Source: Bacillota bacterium
Lineage (GTDB): Bacteria > Bacillota > UBA4882 > UBA8346
Length of the DNA: 64,000 bases
NCBI GenBank assembly: GCA_023401925.1
Contig: JAEXDA010000037.1
Span: 1 to 64,000 of the forward strand
Reading direction: 5' to 3'
The position numbers and the translations under genes were made by a program. Below the pieces are notes generated by a model, which saw only the letters and a list, made by a program, of their open reading frames with translations, made no database searches and had not been told where the DNA came from. Numbering within the stretch: position 1 is the stretch's first letter; every line of letters starts with the position of its first letter. This document shows positions 52,787 to 61,621 of this stretch, in pieces.

Positions 52787-54117
52787 GCCTTGGGAGTGTG
52801 CCTGATTTTCTGGCCGAAAGATATATTACGCTGCTCCATAACCTTGATCCGGTTAAGAAAATCGGAAGAGTCAGTCAGATTGTGGGGTTAACTGTAGAAG
52901 GCGATGGGCCGGCTGCTGATCTTGGAGAGCATTGTTTAATTACGGTGAAAGGCTCACCGGAACCTTTATCAGCCGAAGTGGTTGGATTCAAGGCGGGCCG
53001 AGTTTTATTAATGCCCTTAGGGGAAATTGGCGGAATCGGCCCCGGAAGTGAAATCATTGCTACCGGGCAAAAATTGCAAGTTGAAGTTGGACCGTCCCTA
53101 TTAGGCCGGGTCTTGAATGGACTTGGCCAGCCTATGGATGGAAAGGGTCCGTTGTTTAGCGGGGAATGGTATCCCCTTAGTGCGGCCCCCCCGAATCCTT
53201 TAACCCGGAAGCGGATTACGGTTCCTTTATCCATGGGTATCCGTGTGATCGACGGTTTATTGACCTGCGGCCGAGGCCAGCGTGTCGGTATATTTGCCGG
53301 AAGCGGTGTCGGCAAAAGTACATTACTGGGGATGATTGCCCGGAATACCGAAGCCGATATCAACGTTATCGGATTAATCGGAGAACGGGGCCGGGAAGTA
53401 CGGGATTTTTTAGAGAGGGATTTGGGTGAGGAAGGATTAGCACGTTCGGTGGTGATCGTTGCCACTTCGGATCAACCGGCATTGGTTCGGATCAAAGGGG
53501 CGATGGTCGCTACTGCGGTAGCTGAATATTTTAGGGATCAGGGCAAGGATGTCATGCTGATGATGGACTCGGTGACCCGGTTCGCCATAGCTCAGCGTGA
53601 AGTGGGATTGGCGGTGGGGGAACCGCCAACGACCCGGGGGTTTACCCCTTCGGTATTCGCGCTTTTGCCTAAACTACTGGAACGTTCCGGCACTGCAGAT
53701 AAAGGAACGATAACCGGATTGTATACTGTATTGGTGGAAGGCGATGACATGAATGAGCCCATCGCTGATGCTGTACGCGGTATTTTAGACGGTCACATTG
53801 TCCTGTCACGGAATCTTGCCCATTTGAACCACTACCCGGCGATTGATGTTTTAGCCAGTGTCAGCCGGCTAATGAGTGAATTGGCCTCGGAGGAACATAA
53901 GGGGGCGGCAGGGAAACTACGAAGTTTAATGGCAACCTATCGCAATAACGAAGATTTAATTAATATTGGCGCATATGTTGCCGGAAGCAATGCCCAGATC
54001 GACGCCGCAATTCGTATGAATGGGCCAATCAATGAATTTGTATGCCAGGGAGTTTACGAAAAGGCCCCATTGAACGAAACCCTAGCCAAATTGGAAGCAA
54101 TGATAGGAGACGGCTAA
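52783..54117 (+). CDS. fliI: Flagellar protein export ATPase FliI
   Basis: 444 aa. F1-like ATPase of the flagellar type III export system. Walker A GIFAGSGVGKST, GLIGERGREVRDFLE, Walker B VMLMMDSVTRFAIAQRE, and TTRGFTPSVFALLPKLLERS. Full length. Overlaps fliH by 4 nt; fliJ starts 2 nt after its stop. Confidence 0.97.
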   Translation: MSLGSVPDFLAERYITLLHNLDPVKKIGRVSQIVGLTVEGDGPAADLGEHCLITVKGSPEPLSAEVVGFKAGRVLLMPLGEIGGIGPGSEIIATGQKLQVEVGPSLLGRVLNGLGQPMDGKGPLFSGEWYPLSAAPPNPLTRKRITVPLSMGIRVIDGLLTCGRGQRVGIFAGSGVGKSTLLGMIARNTEADINVIGLIGERGREVRDFLERDLGEEGLARSVVIVATSDQPALVRIKGAMVATAVAEYFRDQGKDVMLMMDSVTRFAIAQREVGLAVGEPPTTRGFTPSVFALLPKLLERSGTADKGTITGLYTVLVEGDDMNEPIADAVRGILDGHIVLSRNLAHLNHYPAIDVLASVSRLMSELASEEHKGAAGKLRSLMATYRNNEDLINIGAYVAGSNAQIDAAIRMNGPINEFVCQGVYEKAPLNETLAKLEAMIGDG

Positions 54118-54119
54118 TT

Positions 54120-54587
54120 ATGGCGAAATTCAAGTTCAAACTGGAGACCGTATTAAAGGTAAAAACCCGGGTTGAAGATCTCCGTAAACAGGAGTTGCAA
54201 GTAGCCGAGGTACAGAAACAAGAAGCTCAAAACCGGCTATCGCAACGTGAAAATGAATTGGCCGACACGATTCAAACCTATCGCCAGAACTGTCAGCAAA
54301 AATTGGATCTCTTTCAAGCCATCAATTATCATAAATTTTTGATTTGGCGGAACAAACAAGTGGAAATTGCCGGCCAGCATTTACTAGTTTGCGAAAATAA
54401 TGTGAGGGAAACCAGAGATCAACTATTGGAAGCCACCAAAGAGAAAAAAACGGTTGAAAAATTGAAGGAAAAAGCTTACGAGGCTTATAAGGCCGAAGAA
54501 TTAAACCGGGAAATACTGTTCTTGGATGAATTGGGAACTGGGCGCTTTACCCGGAATGAAGATAAAAATCAAGAGCCGATAAAATAA
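54120..54587 (+). CDS. fliJ: Flagellar export chaperone FliJ
   Basis: 155 aa, almost wholly coiled coil. The start MAKFKFKLETVLKVKTRVED is the FliJ family pattern. It acts with FliH and FliI in substrate delivery. ATG 54120 is chosen because the frame upstream lies within fliI. Confidence 0.9.
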   Translation: MAKFKFKLETVLKVKTRVEDLRKQELQVAEVQKQEAQNRLSQRENELADTIQTYRQNCQQKLDLFQAINYHKFLIWRNKQVEIAGQHLLVCENNVRETRDQLLEATKEKKTVEKLKEKAYEAYKAEELNREILFLDELGTGRFTRNEDKNQEPIK

Positions 54588-54634
54588 TCCGTTTTGCTTT
54601 TGCGGATACGGGGAAATAAGGAGGATTAGCAATT

Positions 54635-55240
54635 ATGAACCAGCTCTTAGGGCTACTTAAAGGAATTTTTGTTATTGCATTAATCTTTTTTGTTTTATGG
54701 GGTCTCAACCAGTTTGGGATCGTTGATAACAAAAAGCTAATTCTCCAAGCAGCCAGCTTGTATCCGGGACTTCAGGATTTGCCGAAAGGTTATGAATTGG
54801 GTGAAAAGCGTGGTGAAATGTTGGCCCAAAGTGAACAAGAATTACGGAGCCGCGAACAGAAACTTAAAGATGCCCGGGACCAATTGGAGGCAGACCGCAA
54901 TCAATTTGAAAATGATAAAAATAAATGGCAAAATGAGCATCCGGTAACGGCTGGCTCAAAATATACTCCCACACCAAGTTATGCTTACGTGAACCCCCCG
55001 ATGCCGGGGAAATTTCCTCCACCGACTTCGGACCAAAAGTTGAAGGATTATCTGACCAGGGTCGGTACTATGAAGCCCAAACAAGCGGCTTTAGTCATTC
55101 AAAAATTACCGGAGGAGACGGTGTTTACTATTTTTGATCAATTACGGCCTTTTCAAGTGACCAAGATTATGGAAAATTTGCCTGAAGATTATTTGGCAAA
55201 ATTAACCCAGGATCGCTTAAATAAGTATCGAAATCTCTAA
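54635..55240 (+). CDS. MotE/YlxF-like protein with MgtE N-terminal-like domain
   Basis: 201 aa. N-terminal membrane segment (about 10-28), coiled coil (about 65-110; EQELRSREQKLKDARDQLEA), a proline-rich linker, and a C-terminal MgtE_N-like helical repeat (LKDYLTRVGTMKPKQAALVI). This layout and position between fliJ and fliK match YlxF/MotE proteins of Bacillota, thought to assist stator or motor assembly. AAGGAGG lies upstream. Confidence 0.83.
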   Translation: MNQLLGLLKGIFVIALIFFVLWGLNQFGIVDNKKLILQAASLYPGLQDLPKGYELGEKRGEMLAQSEQELRSREQKLKDARDQLEADRNQFENDKNKWQNEHPVTAGSKYTPTPSYAYVNPPMPGKFPPPTSDQKLKDYLTRVGTMKPKQAALVIQKLPEETVFTIFDQLRPFQVTKIMENLPEDYLAKLTQDRLNKYRNL

Positions 55241-55293
55241 TCTATTCCCTCCTTTCTGTCGATATATAGATCATTAGTAAAGGAGGTGAAAGA

Positions 55294-57024
55294 ATGTCAA
55301 ACTTAACGATGTCGCCGGTAGTTACAGTACCTAATTCCCAAGGAGCCGGTAAAATTCTTACCACGGGGGCCAATTCTGGGGCGAGTGTGCAGGATTCAGA
55401 TTTTAGTAAAAAATTAAACAAGGCAATGAACTCTTCTTCCGGTACGAATCGGAAGAAATTATCCTATTCCAAGGAGAAAAATATACCTGTTTTTAATAAT
55501 CAAGCGAATTCCTCACAGGATTCAAGACCAGCTCCCAAAGGTATCCAGCCTCTAAAACCACTGCCGTCCAAATGGTCTAATTCTATCAACAAGCAACAAC
55601 CGGATTTAAAACCGGATAATCAGACAGGCGACAAAAAATCCGCCCTGTCAAAAGATGACCCAAAACCGATTACTGATTCCGATGAGAACAAAAACAAGCG
55701 GGATGGTAATGATCAAGTTGATATGACGGGATCGCCTTTGATAGCTGCTGCTTCTGTGGAACCGATAGTAGTAAATCAAGGGGAACAGCCTGATAATAAG
55801 TTCATTGAACAGCAATCCGGTATCGACGCGATGATCGCTTTGGACAAACAGACGGCAAACGCTTCCATAAGTTCCGCAGATACCGGAGTTATAGGGGGAG
55901 TTGCAGAGAGCACTGCCAATCCTACGGACATGATTCACGATCTTAACGGTGGAACGGCATTTCTTAAACAACTTATGAGTGCCGATGATTCTAAAATTTT
56001 GTCTCCTGCCTCAGCCGGTACTGCTATGGAACCTTCTTTATTGCAGAATCACGCACAAAACGGAGCGGGAGCATCCGGTGATAATTTTTTGGCGCAACAA
56101 ACGTCCGGAGTATCTCCGGCTCAATCCCAAAATTTTATCAGTCAACAAGTGCCTATAGCAGAGAACATTAAATCGAATGGGACCAGCGAACCGGTAGCCG
56201 AAGGGCAGGATAACACAAAAACCCCTGATACATCCGATGGGAAAATACAAGCACCGTTTTCAGCTTTGAAAACCGATGATGGCTCTCCAGTGCTTCCGTC
56301 TTCAAAAGCCTCCGGTGGAGCGATGCAGAATTTAAATTCTGACGCCTCCCAGCCGGATTCGAACGAAAAAGGAATCAAGCTTGGCGATTCATTAGCTTCC
56401 GGTCGGATAGTATCGAAGGGTGGAAAAGGTCAGAGTTTGAATTTACCACTTATTCAAACGCAACTATCAGTAAATAATCAATCCGACAAAACCCGGACGG
56501 ATAATAGTGCGGCCTTTTCGGTTGAGCAGCCGCATATGGCGAATGTGTCGGCTAAATTTGATGCCCTCGCCGGTCCTTCGGAACCTGTGAATAAGGACGA
56601 CGTATTTGCACAGATTGTTGAAAAGGCAAAGGTGTCCTTGGATCATGGGAATGGAGAGATGGAAGTCAATTTAAAACCAGACCATTTGGGAAAACTTCAT
56701 CTAAAAGTTTCCGTTGAAAATCAGCTGGTGACAGCGAAGTTTGTTGCCGAATCCCAACAAGTCAAGGAAATTATTGAAACCAATTTGAACCAGTTGCGCC
56801 GGAATCTTCAAGATAACGGCATCCAAGTGGATCAATTGATGGTATCGGTTGGGCAACATAACAATGAAGGCGCTTTTCAGAATGCATCTCATAATTCCGG
56901 AGGGTTTACAGGTCAGCCTGATAATACCCCCACGGGAAATCAAGAAATATCTTTCAAATCAAAGGAGAATCCGGTCCAGCCTAGACGTTCCGGGGTGGAA
57001 ACCGCCATTGATTTGATTGCTTAA
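55294..57024 (+). CDS. fliK: Flagellar hook-length control protein FliK
   Basis: 576 aa. The first ~430 residues are low-complexity, rich in Ser, Asn, Gln, Asp and Pro, typical of the FliK ruler region. The conserved C-terminal domain (about 435-530) includes GEMEVNLKPDHLGKLHLKVS and VKEIIETNLNQLRRNLQDNG. AAAGGAGGTG precedes the ATG. Its ruler length should match the hook; the hook subunit here is also unusually large. Confidence 0.92.
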   Translation: MSNLTMSPVVTVPNSQGAGKILTTGANSGASVQDSDFSKKLNKAMNSSSGTNRKKLSYSKEKNIPVFNNQANSSQDSRPAPKGIQPLKPLPSKWSNSINKQQPDLKPDNQTGDKKSALSKDDPKPITDSDENKNKRDGNDQVDMTGSPLIAAASVEPIVVNQGEQPDNKFIEQQSGIDAMIALDKQTANASISSADTGVIGGVAESTANPTDMIHDLNGGTAFLKQLMSADDSKILSPASAGTAMEPSLLQNHAQNGAGASGDNFLAQQTSGVSPAQSQNFISQQVPIAENIKSNGTSEPVAEGQDNTKTPDTSDGKIQAPFSALKTDDGSPVLPSSKASGGAMQNLNSDASQPDSNEKGIKLGDSLASGRIVSKGGKGQSLNLPLIQTQLSVNNQSDKTRTDNSAAFSVEQPHMANVSAKFDALAGPSEPVNKDDVFAQIVEKAKVSLDHGNGEMEVNLKPDHLGKLHLKVSVENQLVTAKFVAESQQVKEIIETNLNQLRRNLQDNGIQVDQLMVSVGQHNNEGAFQNASHNSGGFTGQPDNTPTGNQEISFKSKENPVQPRRSGVETAIDLIA

Positions 57025-57068
57025 ATTAATGTAGTTACCTAAATTCATAAAGAAAGGAGTTGAAAATC

Positions 57069-57680
57069 TTGTTTATTTCAGGTGCAACAGCTACGCCAGC
57101 TCCATCCAATGTTCGTGCGGTAAGCCATAATTCACTGGGGAAAAATGAGTTTCTCAAGATTTTGGTTGCCCAAATCCGAAATCAGGATCCGACTAAACCG
57201 ATGGAAGATACTCAATTCATTTCCCAAATGGCCCAATTTTCCAGTTTGGAGCAAATGCAGAATGTAAGTAAGACCAATTCCCTTCAACAAGCGATGATGT
57301 CAATTGGTAACGATGTGAAAGCCACCATATCCAATGGCATCAGTGGTCAGGAATTGGTATTCGGCCGGATTATCGGCGTTCAACCTAAGGGTGATGATAT
57401 TTATTTAACGCTAGATAGCGGCAGACAAATCAAGGATTCAGAAGTAGATTCATTAATGGGTCCGGAGGGGATGTTGCAGGAAGCTCAAAATCTGGTGGGT
57501 AAAAATGTCTATTTGAAAAATTCGAACGGTTCCGGTCATGGTAAACAGGTCCAAGTCATCAACGAAAAAGAAGTCACAGATGATAAAGGTCGCACATCGA
57601 TTGAACTCCAGACGTCCGATGGACAAACAATCGGTATGAAAGATATTTGGAACGTTGCGGCAGATATGGGGAAACTATGA
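57069..57680 (+). CDS. flgD: Flagellar hook cap protein FlgD
   Basis: 203 aa. Scaffold for hook assembly. The conserved N-terminal segment is LGKNEFLKILVAQIRNQDPT, then DTQFISQMAQFSSLEQMQN. The start is placed at TTG 57069, about 9 nt after AAAGGAG; the in-frame TTG at 57060 directly abuts that site. It overlaps the next gene by 4 bp. Confidence 0.94.
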   Translation: MFISGATATPAPSNVRAVSHNSLGKNEFLKILVAQIRNQDPTKPMEDTQFISQMAQFSSLEQMQNVSKTNSLQQAMMSIGNDVKATISNGISGQELVFGRIIGVQPKGDDIYLTLDSGRQIKDSEVDSLMGPEGMLQEAQNLVGKNVYLKNSNGSGHGKQVQVINEKEVTDDKGRTSIELQTSDGQTIGMKDIWNVAADMGKL

Positions 57681-58069
57681 ACGAAAAAGTTGTAATGCGC
57701 CCAATCCAGATTGGACCTGCTGTACAAAACAGCAATCAATCAATGCCGAAGACTGCAGTTGGTCCTAGTTTCGACCAATTATTTCAGCAGCAATTGGAAG
57801 AGCAAACCAATGTTAAATTCTCGGCCCACGCTTTAAAACGGTTGGAAAGCCGTCAAATTTCCCTGGATAATCAGGATATGGCTTTGCTCAAAGATGCCGT
57901 CAATAAAGTTGAAGCCAAGGGAGGAAAAGAGTCGCTGATACTTATGGACCAAATGGCTTTGGTGGTTAGTGTTAAAAACCGTACGGTAATTACGGCTGTC
58001 GACAGCAACAACTTGAAGGAAAATGTATTTACCAATATCGATAGCGCTGTAATTGTTAAAAAGCAGTAA
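57677..58069 (+). CDS. Flagellar operon protein (TIGR02530 family)
   Basis: 130 aa. A small conserved protein found between flgD and flgE in many Bacillota flagellar operons, function unknown. The core is FSAHALKRLESRQISLDNQD followed by AVNKVEAKGGKESLILMDQM. Start ATG 57677 overlaps the flgD stop (ATGA). Confidence 0.85.
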   Translation: MNEKVVMRPIQIGPAVQNSNQSMPKTAVGPSFDQLFQQQLEEQTNVKFSAHALKRLESRQISLDNQDMALLKDAVNKVEAKGGKESLILMDQMALVVSVKNRTVITAVDSNNLKENVFTNIDSAVIVKKQ

Positions 58070-58136
58070 GGCTGGACCTCTGATGGGGAAAGCCTTTGCC
58101 CGCCGAATGATGGAAGCGGGTAAAAAGATTAAAAGG

Positions 58137-58177
58137 GTTATGAGTTATTAACCAATAACGAGTAACTTCATAGCCAA
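58137..58177 (+). promoter_or_regulatory. Stem-loop upstream of flgE
   Basis: GGTTATGA pairs with TCATAGCC (one G-T wobble), with an inner stem GTTATT/AATAAC around AACC. It ends about 10 nt before the strong flgE ribosome binding site AAGGAGGT, so folding could affect flgE translation or RNA cleavage. Confidence 0.4.
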
Positions 58178-58200
58178 TTAACGAAGGAGGTCGATTTATT

Positions 58201-60462
58201 ATGATGCGTTCAATGTATTCCGGCGTTTCTGGTATGAAAAATTTTCAGACCGCAATGGATACAATCGGTAATAATATTGCCAATGTGAATACCGTCGGTT
58301 TCAAATCGAGCGTAGTTAATTTTCAGGATATTCTCAATCAAACAATTCAGGGTGCTTCGGCTCCTAATAATAATCGCGGCGGTACCAACCCGAAACAGGT
58401 TGGTCTTGGAGTCAGTGTTGCCAGCATCAGCGTGAAGCAAAGTCAAGGTAATCTTCAAAACACGGGAAAAGTAACCGATATGGCAATTCAAGGGAATGGG
58501 TTCTTTATATTGGGGCAGGGCTCAAATCAATTTTATACCCGGGCTGGAAACTTCGATGTTGATGCCAACGGCAATTTGGTCAATGAAGGAAATGGTTTAA
58601 AAGTACAGGGTTGGGTTGCGGATATTAAAGGAAATATCGATGCCAATACGCAATCAACTGCGATACAGTTGCCGATGGGTCAAACGGTTGCGCCTATCGC
58701 TACAACCAAAATTAGTTACCAGGATAATTTAAACGCATATACCAATGGAAAACTCAGTTATGGATCAAGTATTTCCCTGACCGATGTCAATGGAAAGCCG
58801 ATTACCCTGACTGTTGAGTTAACTCCGGTGAAGGATGCTTTTAATACTTATAATTATTCAATCCTACCGGCAAATGGTATGGGTGATATTACTTCCGGCG
58901 ATGCAACCGGAAGCCTTTCTTTGGATGAATTTGGGAATATTAAGTCGATTTCTCCGGGTGGCCGTTTGACAGTGACTCCAACGGGCGGCAGTCCGATTGT
59001 GGTTCAATTACCAAAGATTAGCCAAAGCTCGGGTGGTTTTTTCAGTATCAATCCGGTTGGGGTACCACAAAATGTATTACTTGCGGGATTTAATGGTGCG
59101 GGATCCTATGGCCCCATGAACGTTATGGACCAAGATGGAAATAATGTATCGTTGACTTATACTGTTTCCAGCATTGGAGGGAATAGTTATAAATGGGCGG
59201 TTTCCACAAATGGTGGAAAAGTTACCTCAGGTGCCACAGGAACCTTTGATTGGAGTGCCGCGGCAGGTGTTACCAATGTAAGCGAAGGGACAACGGTTAT
59301 CCAATCAAACGCCGGAAACTCGATCCATATAATCCATGTTCAACCACCCGTTAATGGTGGTCCCCCTGAATTTGGTGTCGTTGAAAATGCACCGGTTGTT
59401 ACGGATTGGGGAAAAATCGGTGCGGGCACCAAAAATCTTACCTTCACGGATGCTTCGATTCCGCCAATTACCGTGAGTGTTCCCATTGAAATTACCGGCC
59501 CCGATGGCGCATCGGGAACAACCTATACCTACACGGTAAAAGGGCCGCTGGGGAACGGAAATTTGATATCCGGGGCAACCGGCCAATTTGACTGGGATGG
59601 CACCAAAATTACCAATTCCACGGGTAAAAAGATTGTAATTCAATCCACCAATGGGTTGGAAATCGATATTACTCCGCCGTTAAATGGCGACGTATCAGGA
59701 AATGCCATTTTCCGTCAGGTTCCGGCAAAACCAGTCCTGGCATCATTTATGTCGCCGCCGGAGACCGTAACTTCCACTAAAGTTTATGATTCCCTTGGGG
59801 TGCCGCATACAATGACGACAAGGATTCATCGTAATGGCACCAACCAGTGGGTTTGGACATGTACAGAGGATAGTGGACTTCCGATGACCAATGGTAGCGG
59901 GACATTGTCGTTTGATACGAAGACCGGTTATGTGTCGAATACACCGGGAGGTCCGATGATATTTACTCCGGTAGGAGCTGATCCGGTCAGCATTACCCCG
60001 GATTTCTCCAAAGTAACCCAAGGGTTTACATCGGATGTTACCAATGATGCGAATAGTTGGCCTCTTTCAACCTTTGAAGGGCCAATTCAGGATGGCTATC
60101 CGCTAGGCGTTTTAACCGGTTATAACATTGATAACACCGGGAGAGTTGTCGGAGTCTTTTCTAATGGAATGAATCAGGATTTGGCGCAGGTCGCTATTGC
60201 CACTTTCACAAATCCCGGAGGCTTATCACGTTCTGGCGATACGATGTTTCAAGAATCCAGTAACTCGGGAGCGGCCCAAGTTGGTCAGGCAGGCGTAGGA
60301 AGCCGTGGCACAATTGCAGCCGGTAGTCATGAAATGTCCAATGTGGATTTGTCTCAGGAATTTACGGAAATGATTATAACCGAACGCGGATTTCAAGCCA
60401 ACTCCAAAATTATTAGTACTTCTGATGAAATGCTACAAACTCTGGTCGAGTTAAAACGGTAA
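58201..60462 (+). CDS. flgE: Flagellar hook protein FlgE, enlarged
   Basis: 753 aa, far longer than the usual 400-450. N-terminal axial signature YSGVSGMKNFQTAMDTIGNN with ANVNTVGFKS, FlgE-type IQGNGFFILGQG, and C-terminal TEMIITERGFQANSKIISTS are intact. Between them lie four divergent copies of a module of about 110 residues, beginning near residues 215, 327, 439 and 546, each with a (T/S)Y.Y/W.V strand, a G..TG segment and a (F/L)..D..G strand. They are probably surface-exposed hook domains. AAGGAGGTCGATTTATT precedes the ATG. Confidence 0.95.
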   Translation: MMRSMYSGVSGMKNFQTAMDTIGNNIANVNTVGFKSSVVNFQDILNQTIQGASAPNNNRGGTNPKQVGLGVSVASISVKQSQGNLQNTGKVTDMAIQGNGFFILGQGSNQFYTRAGNFDVDANGNLVNEGNGLKVQGWVADIKGNIDANTQSTAIQLPMGQTVAPIATTKISYQDNLNAYTNGKLSYGSSISLTDVNGKPITLTVELTPVKDAFNTYNYSILPANGMGDITSGDATGSLSLDEFGNIKSISPGGRLTVTPTGGSPIVVQLPKISQSSGGFFSINPVGVPQNVLLAGFNGAGSYGPMNVMDQDGNNVSLTYTVSSIGGNSYKWAVSTNGGKVTSGATGTFDWSAAAGVTNVSEGTTVIQSNAGNSIHIIHVQPPVNGGPPEFGVVENAPVVTDWGKIGAGTKNLTFTDASIPPITVSVPIEITGPDGASGTTYTYTVKGPLGNGNLISGATGQFDWDGTKITNSTGKKIVIQSTNGLEIDITPPLNGDVSGNAIFRQVPAKPVLASFMSPPETVTSTKVYDSLGVPHTMTTRIHRNGTNQWVWTCTEDSGLPMTNGSGTLSFDTKTGYVSNTPGGPMIFTPVGADPVSITPDFSKVTQGFTSDVTNDANSWPLSTFEGPIQDGYPLGVLTGYNIDNTGRVVGVFSNGMNQDLAQVAIATFTNPGGLSRSGDTMFQESSNSGAAQVGQAGVGSRGTIAAGSHEMSNVDLSQEFTEMIITERGFQANSKIISTSDEMLQTLVELKR

Positions 60463-60480
60463 TCATAGTTTTTATGTAGA

Positions 60481-60651
60481 GGCTGTCGCAAAAGTGTCGT
60501 AAAATAAAGGGTCTGTTGCAAAATAAGAGTTATTGATAGAGAAATACAATATATGTAAAGCGTTACCCATTATTTGGGGAATATATTGTATTTCTCGTTG
60601 ATTTTAATCATTTTTGCAACAGCCTCATGGAAATTTTTTTTTGCAACAGCC
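60481..60651. repeat. Nested palindromic elements after flgE
   Basis: Outer ends GGCTGTCGCAAAAG (60481) and TTTTGCAACAGCC (to 60651) enclose a complete inner element, 60509-60626, with ends GGGTCTGTTGCAAAAT and ATTTTTGCAACAGCCTC and a perfect 16-bp internal stem (60539-60554 with 60581-60596). The inner right half is nearly identical to that at 38771-38803. This looks like one family member inserted into another, and also works as a strong stem-loop between flgE and flbD. Confidence 0.65.
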
Positions 60652-60680
60652 AATTTATATCTTCGAAGGAGGAATGAAAA

Positions 60681-60899
60681 ATGATTATCGTGCAGCGCCT
60701 AAATGGGGAAGAGTTCCTAATTAATCCTCATTTGATTGAAGTTATTGAGGCAACTCCGGATACCACAATTTCTTTAACAACGGGGAAGAAATTTGTTGTT
60801 AAAACTCCGGTTTCTGAAATAATTGATCAAATTATTCAATACCGCCGTTTAATCGGCGGTCAGAATTTTACGGAATGTGATGACAAAGATAAAGTATAA
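60681..60899 (+). CDS. flbD: FlbD/SwrD family flagellar protein
   Basis: 72 aa. The family start MIIVQRLNGEEFLINPHLIE and the TISLTTGKKFVVKT strand match FlbD/SwrD, needed for full motor power in Bacillus subtilis. GAAGGAGGAATG lies upstream. It sits after flgE as expected; motA/motB do not follow directly. Confidence 0.9.
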   Translation: MIIVQRLNGEEFLINPHLIEVIEATPDTTISLTTGKKFVVKTPVSEIIDQIIQYRRLIGGQNFTECDDKDKV

Positions 60900-61069
60900 A
60901 TTGAAAACGGCCGATATATTACTACGAATTAAAATTAAGATAATGAGAATTTTCATAAATCTTTTTGATATTTATCCAGTTACAATGAATCCAAAATAAA
61001 GGAAATATGATATAATAATCGATAAATAGTAGGGTATAAGGATATTAGCTGATCCAGGAGGGAAATCAG

Positions 61070-61609
61070 ATGGCAGATGCACCCAAAAATAATCCGCCTG
61101 CTGCCGACGGCAAGGCAAATAATGCAACCCCAAATGTAAATGTCAATAAAATGACAACTTATATTATTTTAGGAATGTTCGTTTTGTTAATTACGGTAAT
61201 TGTCGCCGGGGCGTTTTTAATTTTCACATTTAAAAATTCGGCTTCCAGTCCGGCACCGATTATAAAAGTTCAAGAAGTTAATCCGGCTGCGGCGGAAGAG
61301 GTTGGCCCTTTAGTACCCCTTGGTAATGAAATTATTGTAAATATTCCATCGGATGATGGAGTTGAGCGTTATCTTAAAGTGAACGCCACGATGGAATTGG
61401 ATAATGAAAAGACTAAAGAAGAGATTGCCAAGAGGATTCCTCAAATCCGCGATTTAATGATTTCTATTTTACGGACTAAAACTAAAGAGAAAATTGATGA
61501 AAAAGAAGGGAAAGATCAAATTCGCAGCGAAATTATAAATAGTATTAATCGTTATCTTGTTACGGGAAAGGTTAAAAATCTATATTTTGAGGATTTTTTG
61601 ATTAATTAG
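61070..61609 (+). CDS. fliL: Flagellar basal-body protein FliL
   Basis: 179 aa. One membrane segment (about 27-48) and an external FliL domain (about 80-179) with FLVTG-like RYLVTGKVKNLYFEDFLIN at the end and VERYLKVNATMELDN in the middle. It supports stator function. CAGGAGGGAAATC precedes the ATG. A TATAAT at 61011-61016 in the 170-nt gap before it may be an internal promoter, though no good -35 is seen. Confidence 0.93.
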   Translation: MADAPKNNPPAADGKANNATPNVNVNKMTTYIILGMFVLLITVIVAGAFLIFTFKNSASSPAPIIKVQEVNPAAAEEVGPLVPLGNEIIVNIPSDDGVERYLKVNATMELDNEKTKEEIAKRIPQIRDLMISILRTKTKEKIDEKEGKDQIRSEIINSINRYLVTGKVKNLYFEDFLIN

Positions 61610-61621
61610 GGGGGCTTTGTA

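Noticed and set aside
58083..58151. 22-codon basic frame upstream of flgE
   Set aside because: The ribosome binding site is weak, and the region is better explained as untranslated leader with the stem-loop at 58137. It could be revisited if conserved.
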